Below, piece after piece: positions 25,769-35,442 of a stretch of DNA of 64,000 bases. Origin of the DNA: Amulumruptor sp947039275 (GTDB lineage: Bacteria; Bacteroidota; Bacteroidia; Bacteroidales; Muribaculaceae). The translations under genes were made by a program, and so were the position numbers. Within the stretch, counting starts at the first letter, position 1, and each line of letters begins with the position of its first letter. The stretch covers positions 1-64,000 of the forward strand of contig CAMQYL010000007.1 in assembly GCA_947039275.1 (NCBI GenBank). The letters run 5' to 3'. A model generated the notes under the pieces. That model saw nothing but the letters and a program-made list of their open reading frames with translations. It searched no databases and was not told where the DNA came from.

Positions 25769-27001
25769 ATGTTTAAAGTCAATGATAATTTCACCAAGCT
25801 CCCAGCGAGCTACCTGTTTTCGCAGGTCGCTGCCAAGATTTCGGCATTCATGGATGAACATCCGGGAGTGGAAGTGATACGCATGGGCATCGGGGACGTC
25901 ACCCGCCCGATATGCCAGGCAGCTGTCGACGCGATGCACAAAGCCGTCGATGACGAGGCTTCCGCAGCGACATTCCACGGCTACGGACCCGAACAGGGAT
26001 ATGCTTTTCTCCGCGACAAGATTGCCGAATATGACTATAACCGTCGGGGCATCAAGGTGTCGGCTGACGAGATATTCATAAGCGACGGAGCCAAGAGCGA
26101 CACCGGCAACATCGGAGACATTCTTGCCATCGCTGACAAGGTGGCTGTCACTGACCCCGTCTATCCTGTATATGTCGACACCAATGTCATGGCTGGCAGG
26201 GCAGGGCATCTGCTCCCTGACGGACATTGGAGCGATATCATCTATCTGCCGTGTACGGCAGCCAATGATTTCGTGCCGTCTCTGCCTTCAGAGCGACCTG
26301 ATGTAATCTACCTCTGTTATCCCAACAATCCCACCGGTACGGTGCTGACACGTAAGCAACTGAAAGTATGGGTCGACTATGCCCGTGCCAACGGCTGCCT
26401 CATATTGTTTGACTCGGCTTATGAAGCCTATGTTACCCAGCCCGATGTGCCTCGCAGCATCTATGAGATAGAGGGCGCGGATGAGGTGGCTATCGAGTTT
26501 CGCAGCTACTCCAAGACAGCAGGATTCACCGGTTTGCGCTTAGGCTACACCGTAGTGCCCAAGAATCTTTACGGAGAGGACTCAGACGGCAACAAGGTGT
26601 CACTGCACGGGCTGTGGCTGCGCCGTCAGTCCACCAAATTCAATGGAGCCAGCTATGTAATACAGCGCGCAGCCGAAGCCCTCTACACCGATGAAGGCAG
26701 CCGTCAGGTCAAGGAGACAGTGGACTACTACATGCGCAACTCGCATCTGCTGCTTGAAGGCGTACGCAGTGCAGGGCTTCAGGCATTCGGCGGCGAAAAC
26801 TCGCCCTATGTCTGGATCAAGACCCCTGACGGGATGGACTCGTGGCAGTTCTTTGACCGCATGCTCTCCGACCTGCACATAGCAGGTACGCCCGGTGTCG
26901 GTTTCGGTCCCTCAGGCGAGGGCTATTTCCGACTGACAGCCTTCAACACTTATGAGAACACCCTCAAAGCCGTAGAGCGCATAAAAGGGTGGCAGCTCTG
27001 A
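25769..27001 (+). CDS. dapL: LL-diaminopimelate aminotransferase
   Basis: PLP enzyme making LL-DAP directly from tetrahydrodipicolinate and glutamate, bypassing dapD/C/E. 410 residues, the usual length. Signatures: FTKLPASYLFSQVA start, RMGIGDVTRP, FHGYGPEQGY, YPNNPTGTVLT, and the PLP lysine in SYSKTAGFTGLRLGYT. Its use of glutamate as amino donor links it to the glutamine/glutamate genes downstream. Confidence 0.96.
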   Translation: MFKVNDNFTKLPASYLFSQVAAKISAFMDEHPGVEVIRMGIGDVTRPICQAAVDAMHKAVDDEASAATFHGYGPEQGYAFLRDKIAEYDYNRRGIKVSADEIFISDGAKSDTGNIGDILAIADKVAVTDPVYPVYVDTNVMAGRAGHLLPDGHWSDIIYLPCTAANDFVPSLPSERPDVIYLCYPNNPTGTVLTRKQLKVWVDYARANGCLILFDSAYEAYVTQPDVPRSIYEIEGADEVAIEFRSYSKTAGFTGLRLGYTVVPKNLYGEDSDGNKVSLHGLWLRRQSTKFNGASYVIQRAAEALYTDEGSRQVKETVDYYMRNSHLLLEGVRSAGLQAFGGENSPYVWIKTPDGMDSWQFFDRMLSDLHIAGTPGVGFGPSGEGYFRLTAFNTYENTLKAVERIKGWQL

Positions 27002-27065
27002 TATCATCACATTAAAAAATATTTTCACACAATACATCACTAACTCAAACCTCCACCTACACACT

Positions 27066-29255
27066 ATGTCACATTTAAGATTTAACGTAGTCGAGGAAGC
27101 TTTCAACCGCAAAGCAGTCCCTGTTGAGATTCCGGCAGAACGCCCTGAAGTCTATTACGCCGAAAAGGTGTTCAACCGCCAGAAGATGTTTCAGTATCTC
27201 CCCAAGAAGACATACGAGGTGCTTGTTGACGCGATAGACAACAAGAAGTCGCTTCCTCTGGAAGTGGCTGACAGCGTTGCCGACGGCATGATGCGCTGGG
27301 CTATCGACAATGGTGCCCGTCACTATACCCACTGGTTCCAGCCTCTGACTGAAACCACCGCCGAGAAGCATGACGCATTCGTTGACCATGACGGCAAGGG
27401 CGGAGTCATCGAAGAGTTTACCGGCAAGCTGCTCGTGCAGCAGGAACCTGATGCCTCCAGCTTCCCCAACGGCGGCATCCGCAACACTTTCGAAGCCCGC
27501 GGATACTCTGCATGGGACATCTCGTCGCCCGCTTTCATCATGGACGGTACCCTCTGTATTCCCACCATCTTCATCAGCTACACAGGAGAGTCGCTTGACT
27601 ACAAGACACCTCTGCTCCGCGCCCTCAATGCCGTTGACAAGGCTGGTACAGCCGTAGCACAGTTCTTCGATCCGGAGGTGAAGCATGTAATCAGCAACCT
27701 CGGATGGGAGCAGGAGTATTTCCTCGTTGACGAGGCTCTATATGCCGCCCGTCCTGACCTGGTGATGACAGGTCGTACGCTTCTCGGTCACGAGTCAGCC
27801 AAGAACCAGCAGCTTGAAGACCACTATTTCGGTGCCATCCCCTCACGCGTGGAGGCATTCATGCTTGACCTGGAGATAGAGTGCCATCGCCTTGGCATCC
27901 CTGCCAAGACCCGTCACAACGAGGTGGCTCCCAACCAGTTTGAGCTTGCTCCTATCTTTGAGGAGACCAACCTTGCCAATGACCATAACCTGCTGCTGAT
28001 GTCACTCATCGGAGAGGTGGCACGCCGCCACAACTTCCGTGTGCTTCTCCACGAGAAGCCTTTTGCCGGCATCAACGGCTCTGGCAAGCACAACAACTGG
28101 AGCCTCGGCACCGACACCGGCACACTGCTCTTTGCGCCTGCCAAGACTCCGATGGGCAACCTCCAGTTTATCACCTTCGTGGCTAACGTCATGGCAGCCG
28201 TGCATCAGCACAACGCCCTGCTCAAAGCTTCGATCATGTCGGCTACCAACGGCCACCGCCTCGGTGCCAACGAAGCACCCCCAGCCATCATCTCCATCTT
28301 CATGGGCAGCCAGCTCGCCGACATCCTTGACAAGCTCGAGCACAGCACCGGCGACGAGCTTATCTCTCTCGCAGGCAAGGAGACCATGAGCTTCGAGTTG
28401 TCACAGATTCCTGACATCAGCGTGGATGCCACCGACCGTAACCGCACATCGCCTTTCGCATTTACCGGCAACCGCTTCGAGTTCCGTGCCGTAGGCAGCA
28501 GCGCTAACTGCGCAAGCGCCATGATAGCCCTCAACTCAGCAGTGGCTGACCAGCTGATGACCTTCAAGACCAAGGTGGACGAGCGCGTAGCCAAGGGCGA
28601 GACCCTCGTGCATGCCATTCTCGAGGAGGTGCGCAAGCTCATCACCGAGAGCAAGGCTATCCACTTTGACGGCAATGGTTACAGCGACGAATGGAAAGAG
28701 GAAGCAGCCCGCCGCGGTCTTGACTGCGAGACGAGCGTGCCCAAAATCTTCGATGCCTATCTGACACCCTCGTCAGTGGAGATGTTTGCCCGCACAGGCG
28801 TTTTCAACAAGGTAGAGCTTGAAGCCCGTAACGAGGTCAAGTGGGAGATGTACACCAAGAAGATCCAGATCGAGGCACGTGTGCTCGGCGATCTCGCCAT
28901 CAACCACATCATCCCTGTGGCTACACGCTATCAGTCGATTCTCCTTGACAACGTGTACAAAATCAACAATATCTTCCCGGCTGACAAGTCGCCCGAAGTG
29001 GCAGGCCACAGCCTCTATGCCATCGAGAAGATATCAAAGCACATCAATATCATCCGCGACGAGGTGACCAAGATGGTCAATGCCCGCAAGGATGCCAACA
29101 AGATAGAAGATGAGCGCACCAAGGCTCTCGCTTACCATGACAATGTGGCTCCCTGCATGGATGTCATCCGTTATCATGTGGACAAGCTTGAGCTGATGGT
29201 CGACAACGAGATGTGGCCTCTGGTCAAGTATCGCGAACTTCTGTTTATCCGCTGA
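27066..29255 (+). CDS. glnN: Glutamine synthetase type III
   Basis: 729 residues, the length of GSIII enzymes of Bacteroides and cyanobacteria (type I is about 470). Shows the GSIII marker region MRWAIDNGARHYTHWFQPL, ending FQPL, plus ATP/metal-binding NEVAPNQFELAPIFEETN and HEKPFAGINGSGKHNNWSL, and the C-terminal helical extension. It makes glutamine from glutamate and ammonia in the cytosol. A strong terminator follows, so gltB has its own transcription start. Confidence 0.96.
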   Translation: MSHLRFNVVEEAFNRKAVPVEIPAERPEVYYAEKVFNRQKMFQYLPKKTYEVLVDAIDNKKSLPLEVADSVADGMMRWAIDNGARHYTHWFQPLTETTAEKHDAFVDHDGKGGVIEEFTGKLLVQQEPDASSFPNGGIRNTFEARGYSAWDISSPAFIMDGTLCIPTIFISYTGESLDYKTPLLRALNAVDKAGTAVAQFFDPEVKHVISNLGWEQEYFLVDEALYAARPDLVMTGRTLLGHESAKNQQLEDHYFGAIPSRVEAFMLDLEIECHRLGIPAKTRHNEVAPNQFELAPIFEETNLANDHNLLLMSLIGEVARRHNFRVLLHEKPFAGINGSGKHNNWSLGTDTGTLLFAPAKTPMGNLQFITFVANVMAAVHQHNALLKASIMSATNGHRLGANEAPPAIISIFMGSQLADILDKLEHSTGDELISLAGKETMSFELSQIPDISVDATDRNRTSPFAFTGNRFEFRAVGSSANCASAMIALNSAVADQLMTFKTKVDERVAKGETLVHAILEEVRKLITESKAIHFDGNGYSDEWKEEAARRGLDCETSVPKIFDAYLTPSSVEMFARTGVFNKVELEARNEVKWEMYTKKIQIEARVLGDLAINHIIPVATRYQSILLDNVYKINNIFPADKSPEVAGHSLYAIEKISKHINIIRDEVTKMVNARKDANKIEDERTKALAYHDNVAPCMDVIRYHVDKLELMVDNEMWPLVKYRELLFIR

Positions 29256-29288
29256 TATTTTCCGTTAATTTTCATATTAATATGACCG

Positions 29289-29347
29289 ATGCCGGTGGCT
29301 GCACCTCTACGGTGTGACACCCAAGGCCAGCCGCCGGCATTATTTTT
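29289..29347 (+). terminator. Intrinsic terminator of glnN
   Basis: ATGCCGGTGGCTG pairs with CAGCCGCCGGCAT (one G-T pair) around a loop, followed by TATTTTT. 33 bp after the glnN stop. Confidence 0.88.
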
Positions 29348-29380
29348 CCCTCATTTTACTTATACTAACTTAGTCAAGTT

Positions 29381-32300
29381 ATGCAACATAACATCCCTCA
29401 GAACCAGGGTCTCTACGACAGCCGTTTCGAGCATGATGCCTGCGGCGTAGGACTGCTCGTCAACATCAACGGGGTAAAATCACATCAGCTCGTGGAGAAA
29501 GGTCTCCAGGTGCTCGAACATATGGTGCACCGTGGAGCCGAGGGTGCTGACCCCAAGACCGGTGACGGTGCCGGCATCATGGTGCAGATACCTCACGAAT
29601 TCATATTGTTACAGGGTATAGCCGTCCCCGAAAAGGGTCGTTACGGCACAGGTCTGGTATTTCTGCCTCACGATGAGGACTCGCGCCAGATTATTTTTGA
29701 CCTCATAGAGCGCGAAGCCATAGAGATGGGTCTCAGCCTCATAGCTGTGCGCGACGTGCCCACCAACAACGAGCAGCTCGGCGAGGTGTCACGCAGTGCC
29801 GAACCTGTCATCAAGCAGATATTCATAGCTGACGAGAAGACCAACGACGAGTTTGACATACGTCTCTATCTCCTCCGCAAGAAGATCGAGAAGAAGATTG
29901 CCGCAAGCAACATCGCCGGCAAGGAGGATTTCTACATCGTCAGCCTCTCATCAAGGGTCATCATCTACAAGGGTATGCTTTCGAGCCTCCAGCTCCGTTA
30001 CTATTTCCCTGACCTGATGAATCCACACTTCACCACAGCCATGGCTCTGGTGCACTCCCGCTTCTCCACCAACACGTTCCCCACATGGTCGCTGGCACAG
30101 CCGTTCCGCATGCTCGGACACAACGGCGAGATCAACACCATCCAGGGTAACCGCATGTGGATGAAAGCCCGCGAGTGCCTGCTCCACCCCAAGGCATTCG
30201 GCGACGTGGATGTCACGCCTATCATACAAGCGGGTATGAGCGACTCCGCATCGCTTGACAATGTGCTTGAGTTCTTCGTCATGGGCGGTCTGAGTCTGCC
30301 TCATGCTCTGGCGATGCTCGTGCCTGAGTCATTTAACGACCGCAACCCCATCTCGCCCGAACTGAAGGCGTTCTACGAGTTCCAGTCAATCCTCATGGAG
30401 GCATGGGACGGACCCGCCACGCTGCTCTTCAGCGACGGACGATATGCCGGCGGCATGCTTGACCGCAATGGTCTGCGCCCTGCCCGCTATCTCATCACCA
30501 AGGACAACACCATAGTCATCGCATCGGAAATCGGTGTGCTGCCGTTTGAGGCATCCGAGGTGGCAGAGAAGGGTCGTCTGCGCCCCGGCAAGATGCTGAT
30601 GGTGGATATGGACGAGGGCAAGATCTACTTCGATGCCGACCTCAAGGAGAAGCTCGCCAACGAATTTCCTTACCGTGACTGGCTGTCACGTAACCGCATC
30701 ATACTTGACAAAATCAGCAGCGGCCGCAAGGTCAGCAACGATGTTGACGATTTCGCCCGTCTGCTCAAATCATACTATTACAACCGCGAGGAGGTCGAGA
30801 AAATCATCACCCCGATGGTGGTCGACGGCAAAGAGCCGGTCAACTCCATGGGCAACGACACTCCGCTGGCAGTGATGTCGGGCAAGCCGCAGTTGCTGTT
30901 CAACTACTTCCGCCAGCACTTCGCCCAGGTGACCAACCCGCCTATCGACCCCCTGCGTGAGGAACTTGTCATGAGCCTCGACAGCTACATCGGAGCTATC
31001 AACCTCAATCTGATGGAGCCGCAGCCCGACATGTGCAAGATGGTGCTGCTCCGCCGTCCCATCATCACCAACCATGAGCTTGACATCCTCTGCAACCTCC
31101 AGTACAAGGGCTTCAACACACGCAAGCTCGCCATGACATTCAAGGTGGCTGACGGTGCCGAGGGCATGACCAAGGCGATAGACCGTCTGTGTGCCGAGGC
31201 TGAGGCAGCTGTGGATGAGGGATGCAACTACATCATCCTCTCTGACCGCGGTGTGGATGCCGAGAATGCCGCCATCCCCTCGTTGCTTGCCACATCGGCT
31301 GTACACCATCACCTGATCGATTGCAAGAAGCGTCTGCAGACAGCTCTTGTCATCGAGACCGCCGATGCCCGCGAGGTGATGCACTTCGCTCTGCTGACCG
31401 GCTACGGTGCGAGTGCCATCAATCCATATCTGGCGTTTGCCGTAATCAATGACCTCGTAAAGAAAGCCGAGATACAGCTCGACTTTGCCACCGCCCAGCA
31501 CAACTATATCAAAGCCATTGATAAGGGTCTGCTGAAAGTGATGTCGAAGATGGGTATCTCCACACTGACATCCTACAAGGGCGCGCAGCTCTTCGAGGCC
31601 CTCGGCATCAGCGAAGACATGTCTGCGAAATATTTTGGCAATACAGTCAGCAAGATTTCGGGTATCGACATGGAGGATCTCACACGCGAGATCATCAGCA
31701 ACCATGCCGAGGCGTTTGATGAGGACTTTGACACCGAATCACCTCTGACCCATATAGGTCAATACACATTCCGCAAGGACGGCGAACAGCATGCCTGGAG
31801 CCCTGAGGCTATCGCCACTCTCCAGCTTGCCACTCGTCTGGGCAGCTACAAGAAATTCAAGGAATTTACATCCATAGTCGACAATAAGCCCGCACCCATA
31901 TTCATCCGTGACTACCTTGACTTCACCAAGGGCAATCCAATCCCTGTGGAGGAGGTAGAGCCGATAGAGAATATCATGCGCCGCTTCGTCACTGGAGCCA
32001 TGTCGTTCGGCTCCATCAGCCGTGAGGCACACGAGGCACTCGGCATGGCGATGAACGCCATCGGCGCGCGAAGCAACACTGGCGAGGGCGGCGAGGACGC
32101 AGAGCGTTTCAAGCCTCGCGAGGATGGTTCATCAGCCCGTTCTGCCATCAAGCAGGTGGCATCAGGTCGCTTCGGTGTCACAGCCGAATACCTCGTCAAC
32201 GCAGATGAAATCCAGATCAAGGTGGCTCAGGGAGCCAAGCCCGGTGAGGGCGGTCAGCTCCCCGGCTTCAAGGTTGACAAGATTATCGCCAAGACACGCC

Positions 32301-33889
32301 ACTCCATCCCCGGCATTTCGCTCATTTCACCTCCCCCTCACCACGACATCTACTCTATCGAGGACCTTGCGCAGCTGATATTTGACCTTAAGAACGTCAA
32401 TCCCAAGGCAAATATCTCGGTCAAGCTCGTCAGCGAGAGCGGCGTGGGCACCATCGCCGCAGGCGTGGCGAAGGCAAAGAGCGACCTTATCACCATCAGC
32501 GGCAGCGATGGCGGCACAGGTGCATCTCCTGCCAGCTCTATCCGCTACGCCGGTCTGCCGGTGGAAATCGGCTTGGCAGAGACGCAGCAGACTCTCGTCA
32601 TCAACAACCTGCGCGGTCAGGTGAAACTCCAGGCTGACGGCCAGCTCAAGAGTGCACGTGACGTCATTATCATGGCGATGCTCGGTGCAGAGGAATACGG
32701 CTTCGCCACCAGTGCGCTTATAGTGCTCGGATGCGTGATGATGCGCAAGTGCCACATGAACACCTGCCCCGTAGGTGTCGCTACCCAGAACGAAGAGCTC
32801 CGCAAGCGTTTCAAGGGACGCAGCGAGTATGTGGTTAACTTCTTCAAGTTCCTCGCTCAGGAAATCCGCGAGACCCTCGCCGAGATAGGCGTGCGCAGCC
32901 TTGACGAAATCATAGGTCGTGCCGACATGCTCCACGTAAAGCCCGAGCATGATACCTTCAAGACCTCACACCTTGATTTCAGCAAACTGCTCTATATGCC
33001 GGCAGAGGCTAAGACCAATGCCATCATCAACGTGACCAAGCAGAAGCACGACATAGCCAATGTGCTTGACCGTCAGATCATCAGCCGTGCTTATCCTGCC
33101 ATCGAGGATGAGATGCCTGTCGAGCTTGAATTCCCCATCAGCAATACTGACCGTGCTGTCGGCGTGATGCTCTCAGGTGTCATCGCCGAGAAATACGGCA
33201 ACGCAGGTCTGCCCGACAACACTATCCGTTGCACATTCAAGGGATCGGCAGGCCAGAGCTTCGGCGCGTTCCTGTCACACGGCATCTCGTTCCGTCTCGA
33301 GGGCGATGCCAACGACTATGTCGGCAAGGGTCTTTCGGGTGGTAAGATTGTCATCGTTCCGCCCTCCGGCTCGTCATTCGCACCCGAAGACAACATCATA
33401 GCCGGCAACACCCTCCTCTATGGAGCAACGGCAGGAGAAATCTACATCAATGGCCGCGTCGGCGAACGTTTCTGCGTGCGCAACTCCGGTGCCACGGCTG
33501 TCGTGGAGGGCGTGGGTGACCACTGCTGCGAATACATGACGGGCGGACGCACCGTGGTGCTCGGCACGACCGGACGCAACTTTGCTGCCGGTATGAGCGG
33601 CGGTGTGGCATATGTGTGGAATCCCAATGGTGATTTCGACTACTTCTGCAACATGGAGATGGTAGAGCTGTCGCTCATCGACGACATGGCTGACAACCGC
33701 GAACTCTACCGCCTCATCGGCAACCACTTCAAGCATACACACTCGCCTCTTGCCGGCAGGATGCTTGATGACTGGCAGACCTACGTCGACCAGTTTATCA
33801 AAGTCATACCGTTTGAGTACAAGAAGGTGCTCCATGACGAGAAGATGGCTAAGCTTCAGCAGAAGATTGCCAATGTAGAGCGCGACTAA
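29381..33889 (+). CDS. gltB: Glutamate synthase, large subunit
   Basis: 1,502 residues, full length. N-terminal class II glutaminase with nucleophile Cys in HDACGVGLLV (about residue 22, after a short propeptide) and HSRFSTNTFPTW; central domain; FMN-binding synthase domain with GEGGEDAERF, SGSDGGTGASPAS and the 3Fe-4S cysteines in CVMMRKCHMNTCPVG; C-terminal glycine-rich beta-helix (GGRTVVLGTTGRNFAAGMSGG). With GltD it transfers the glutamine amide to 2-oxoglutarate. gltD follows after 43 bp. Confidence 0.97.
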   Translation: MQHNIPQNQGLYDSRFEHDACGVGLLVNINGVKSHQLVEKGLQVLEHMVHRGAEGADPKTGDGAGIMVQIPHEFILLQGIAVPEKGRYGTGLVFLPHDEDSRQIIFDLIEREAIEMGLSLIAVRDVPTNNEQLGEVSRSAEPVIKQIFIADEKTNDEFDIRLYLLRKKIEKKIAASNIAGKEDFYIVSLSSRVIIYKGMLSSLQLRYYFPDLMNPHFTTAMALVHSRFSTNTFPTWSLAQPFRMLGHNGEINTIQGNRMWMKARECLLHPKAFGDVDVTPIIQAGMSDSASLDNVLEFFVMGGLSLPHALAMLVPESFNDRNPISPELKAFYEFQSILMEAWDGPATLLFSDGRYAGGMLDRNGLRPARYLITKDNTIVIASEIGVLPFEASEVAEKGRLRPGKMLMVDMDEGKIYFDADLKEKLANEFPYRDWLSRNRIILDKISSGRKVSNDVDDFARLLKSYYYNREEVEKIITPMVVDGKEPVNSMGNDTPLAVMSGKPQLLFNYFRQHFAQVTNPPIDPLREELVMSLDSYIGAINLNLMEPQPDMCKMVLLRRPIITNHELDILCNLQYKGFNTRKLAMTFKVADGAEGMTKAIDRLCAEAEAAVDEGCNYIILSDRGVDAENAAIPSLLATSAVHHHLIDCKKRLQTALVIETADAREVMHFALLTGYGASAINPYLAFAVINDLVKKAEIQLDFATAQHNYIKAIDKGLLKVMSKMGISTLTSYKGAQLFEALGISEDMSAKYFGNTVSKISGIDMEDLTREIISNHAEAFDEDFDTESPLTHIGQYTFRKDGEQHAWSPEAIATLQLATRLGSYKKFKEFTSIVDNKPAPIFIRDYLDFTKGNPIPVEEVEPIENIMRRFVTGAMSFGSISREAHEALGMAMNAIGARSNTGEGGEDAERFKPREDGSSARSAIKQVASGRFGVTAEYLVNADEIQIKVAQGAKPGEGGQLPGFKVDKIIAKTRHSIPGISLISPPPHHDIYSIEDLAQLIFDLKNVNPKANISVKLVSESGVGTIAAGVAKAKSDLITISGSDGGTGASPASSIRYAGLPVEIGLAETQQTLVINNLRGQVKLQADGQLKSARDVIIMAMLGAEEYGFATSALIVLGCVMMRKCHMNTCPVGVATQNEELRKRFKGRSEYVVNFFKFLAQEIRETLAEIGVRSLDEIIGRADMLHVKPEHDTFKTSHLDFSKLLYMPAEAKTNAIINVTKQKHDIANVLDRQIISRAYPAIEDEMPVELEFPISNTDRAVGVMLSGVIAEKYGNAGLPDNTIRCTFKGSAGQSFGAFLSHGISFRLEGDANDYVGKGLSGGKIVIVPPSGSSFAPEDNIIAGNTLLYGATAGEIYINGRVGERFCVRNSGATAVVEGVGDHCCEYMTGGRTVVLGTTGRNFAAGMSGGVAYVWNPNGDFDYFCNMEMVELSLIDDMADNRELYRLIGNHFKHTHSPLAGRMLDDWQTYVDQFIKVIPFEYKKVLHDEKMAKLQQKIANVERD

Positions 33890-33932
33890 TCCATCTCTTT
33901 TCTCTAACTACTATCCAGATTCAAATATCACT

Positions 33933-35369
33933 ATGGGAAATCCCAAAGCGTTTCTAACGATAAACCGCAAGGAGGCCGGCTATCGTCCGGTCAATGACCG
34001 AATCAAAGATTACGGCGAGGTGGAGCAGACACTCAACCCTGAGGACCGCCGTCTGCAGGCTTCGCGCTGCATGGAGTGCGGAGTGCCTTTCTGCCACTGG
34101 ACTTGTCCCTTAGGCAACCGCCAGCCCGAATGGCAGGACCGCCTCTACAAAAACGACATCAAGGGAGCATATGCGCTTCTCAATGCCACCAACGACTTCC
34201 CTGAATTTACAGGGCGTATATGTCCTGCGGGTTGTGAAAAGGCTTGTGTGCTCAACAAGGAGCATCAGCCGGTGACCATCCGCGAAAACGAGTGTGCCAT
34301 CACCGAGCGCGCCTATGAAGAGGGCTTCATCAAGCCCCGCATGCCCAAAAAGCGTACGGGCTTCAAGGTGGCTGTCATCGGCTCTGGACCTTCGGGTCTG
34401 GCGTGTGCCAACCAGCTCAACCAGCGCGGTCACAGCGTGACAGTGTTTGAGAAGAATGAAGCCATCGGAGGTCTGCTCCGCTTCGGCATACCTGACTTCA
34501 AGCTCAACAAGAGCGTCATCGACCGCCGTCTGGCTCTCATGGCTGAAGAAGGCATAGAGTTCAAGACAGGAGTGTATGTCGGCAAGGATATCACAGCCGA
34601 GCAGCTTCTTAATGACTACGATGCAGTGTGCGTGGCAATCGGCAGCGAAGTGCCTCGAGACCTCAAAGTAGAGGGTCGCGACCTCAAGGGCGTGCACTTC
34701 GCCCTCGAACTGCTCCAGCAGCAAAACCGTGTCAATGCCGGCGAGGAAATCGCCAAGGCTGACCGCATCAGCGCCCGTGGCAAGCACGTGCTCGTCATCG
34801 GCGGCGGTGACACCGGCAGTGACTGTGTCGGCACAGCCCACCGTCAGGGTGCGCTGTCGGTCACACAGATCGAGATTATGCCCAAACCGCCGGTAGGAGA
34901 GAACCCTGCCACTCCGTGGCCCTACTTCCCGATGATTCTCAAGACTTCGAGCAGCCACGAAGAGGGATGTACACGCCGCTGGCTGCTTGACACCCGCAAG
35001 TTCATCGGCAAGGACGGACATGTCAACGAGGTGGAAATCGAGGAGGTAAGCTGGGAGAAAGATCCTGAGACTGGCCGCATGAATCTCATCCACTCCGGCA
35101 AGAAGGAGATAATACCCGCCCAGCTCGTGCTGCTCGCCATGGGCTTCACCAATCCCGTAGCCGAGGGTCTGCTCGAACAGCTTGGAGTGGAGAAAGACCA
35201 GCGCGGCAACGTCAAGGTCGACGGTCACCAGCAGAGTTCCGTAGCCAAGGTGTTTGCCGCAGGTGATGCCTCTACGGGTGCATCGCTTGTCGTGAAGTGT
35301 ATAGCTTCGGGGCGTAAAGCCGCGCAAGGCATCCACGAATACCTGATGAATAAATCTGATAAACAATAA
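33933..35369 (+). CDS. gltD: Glutamate synthase, small subunit
   Basis: 478 residues. N-terminal 4Fe-4S cysteines (CMECGVPFCHWTCPLGN; CPAGCEKAC), FAD-binding GSGPSGLACANQL and NADPH-binding GGGDTGSDCVGTA with ENPATPWPYFP, as in GltD. It supplies electrons from NADPH to the large subunit; the gene order gltB-gltD and short spacing indicate one operon, closed by a terminator. Confidence 0.96.
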   Translation: MGNPKAFLTINRKEAGYRPVNDRIKDYGEVEQTLNPEDRRLQASRCMECGVPFCHWTCPLGNRQPEWQDRLYKNDIKGAYALLNATNDFPEFTGRICPAGCEKACVLNKEHQPVTIRENECAITERAYEEGFIKPRMPKKRTGFKVAVIGSGPSGLACANQLNQRGHSVTVFEKNEAIGGLLRFGIPDFKLNKSVIDRRLALMAEEGIEFKTGVYVGKDITAEQLLNDYDAVCVAIGSEVPRDLKVEGRDLKGVHFALELLQQQNRVNAGEEIAKADRISARGKHVLVIGGGDTGSDCVGTAHRQGALSVTQIEIMPKPPVGENPATPWPYFPMILKTSSSHEEGCTRRWLLDTRKFIGKDGHVNEVEIEEVSWEKDPETGRMNLIHSGKKEIIPAQLVLLAMGFTNPVAEGLLEQLGVEKDQRGNVKVDGHQQSSVAKVFAAGDASTGASLVVKCIASGRKAAQGIHEYLMNKSDKQ

Positions 35370-35381
35370 ACACGATGCAGT

Positions 35382-35423
35382 GACAGACCGTTATGCAGCA
35401 TAAGCATAGCGGTCTGTCTTTTT
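35382..35423 (+). terminator. Intrinsic terminator of gltBD
   Basis: GACAGACCGTTATG and CATAGCGGTCTGTC form a long stem with a short loop, then TTTTT; starts 13 bp after gltD and ends 19 bp before the purF start. Confidence 0.88.
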
Positions 35424-35442
35424 CGTTACTGTTCATTATCAC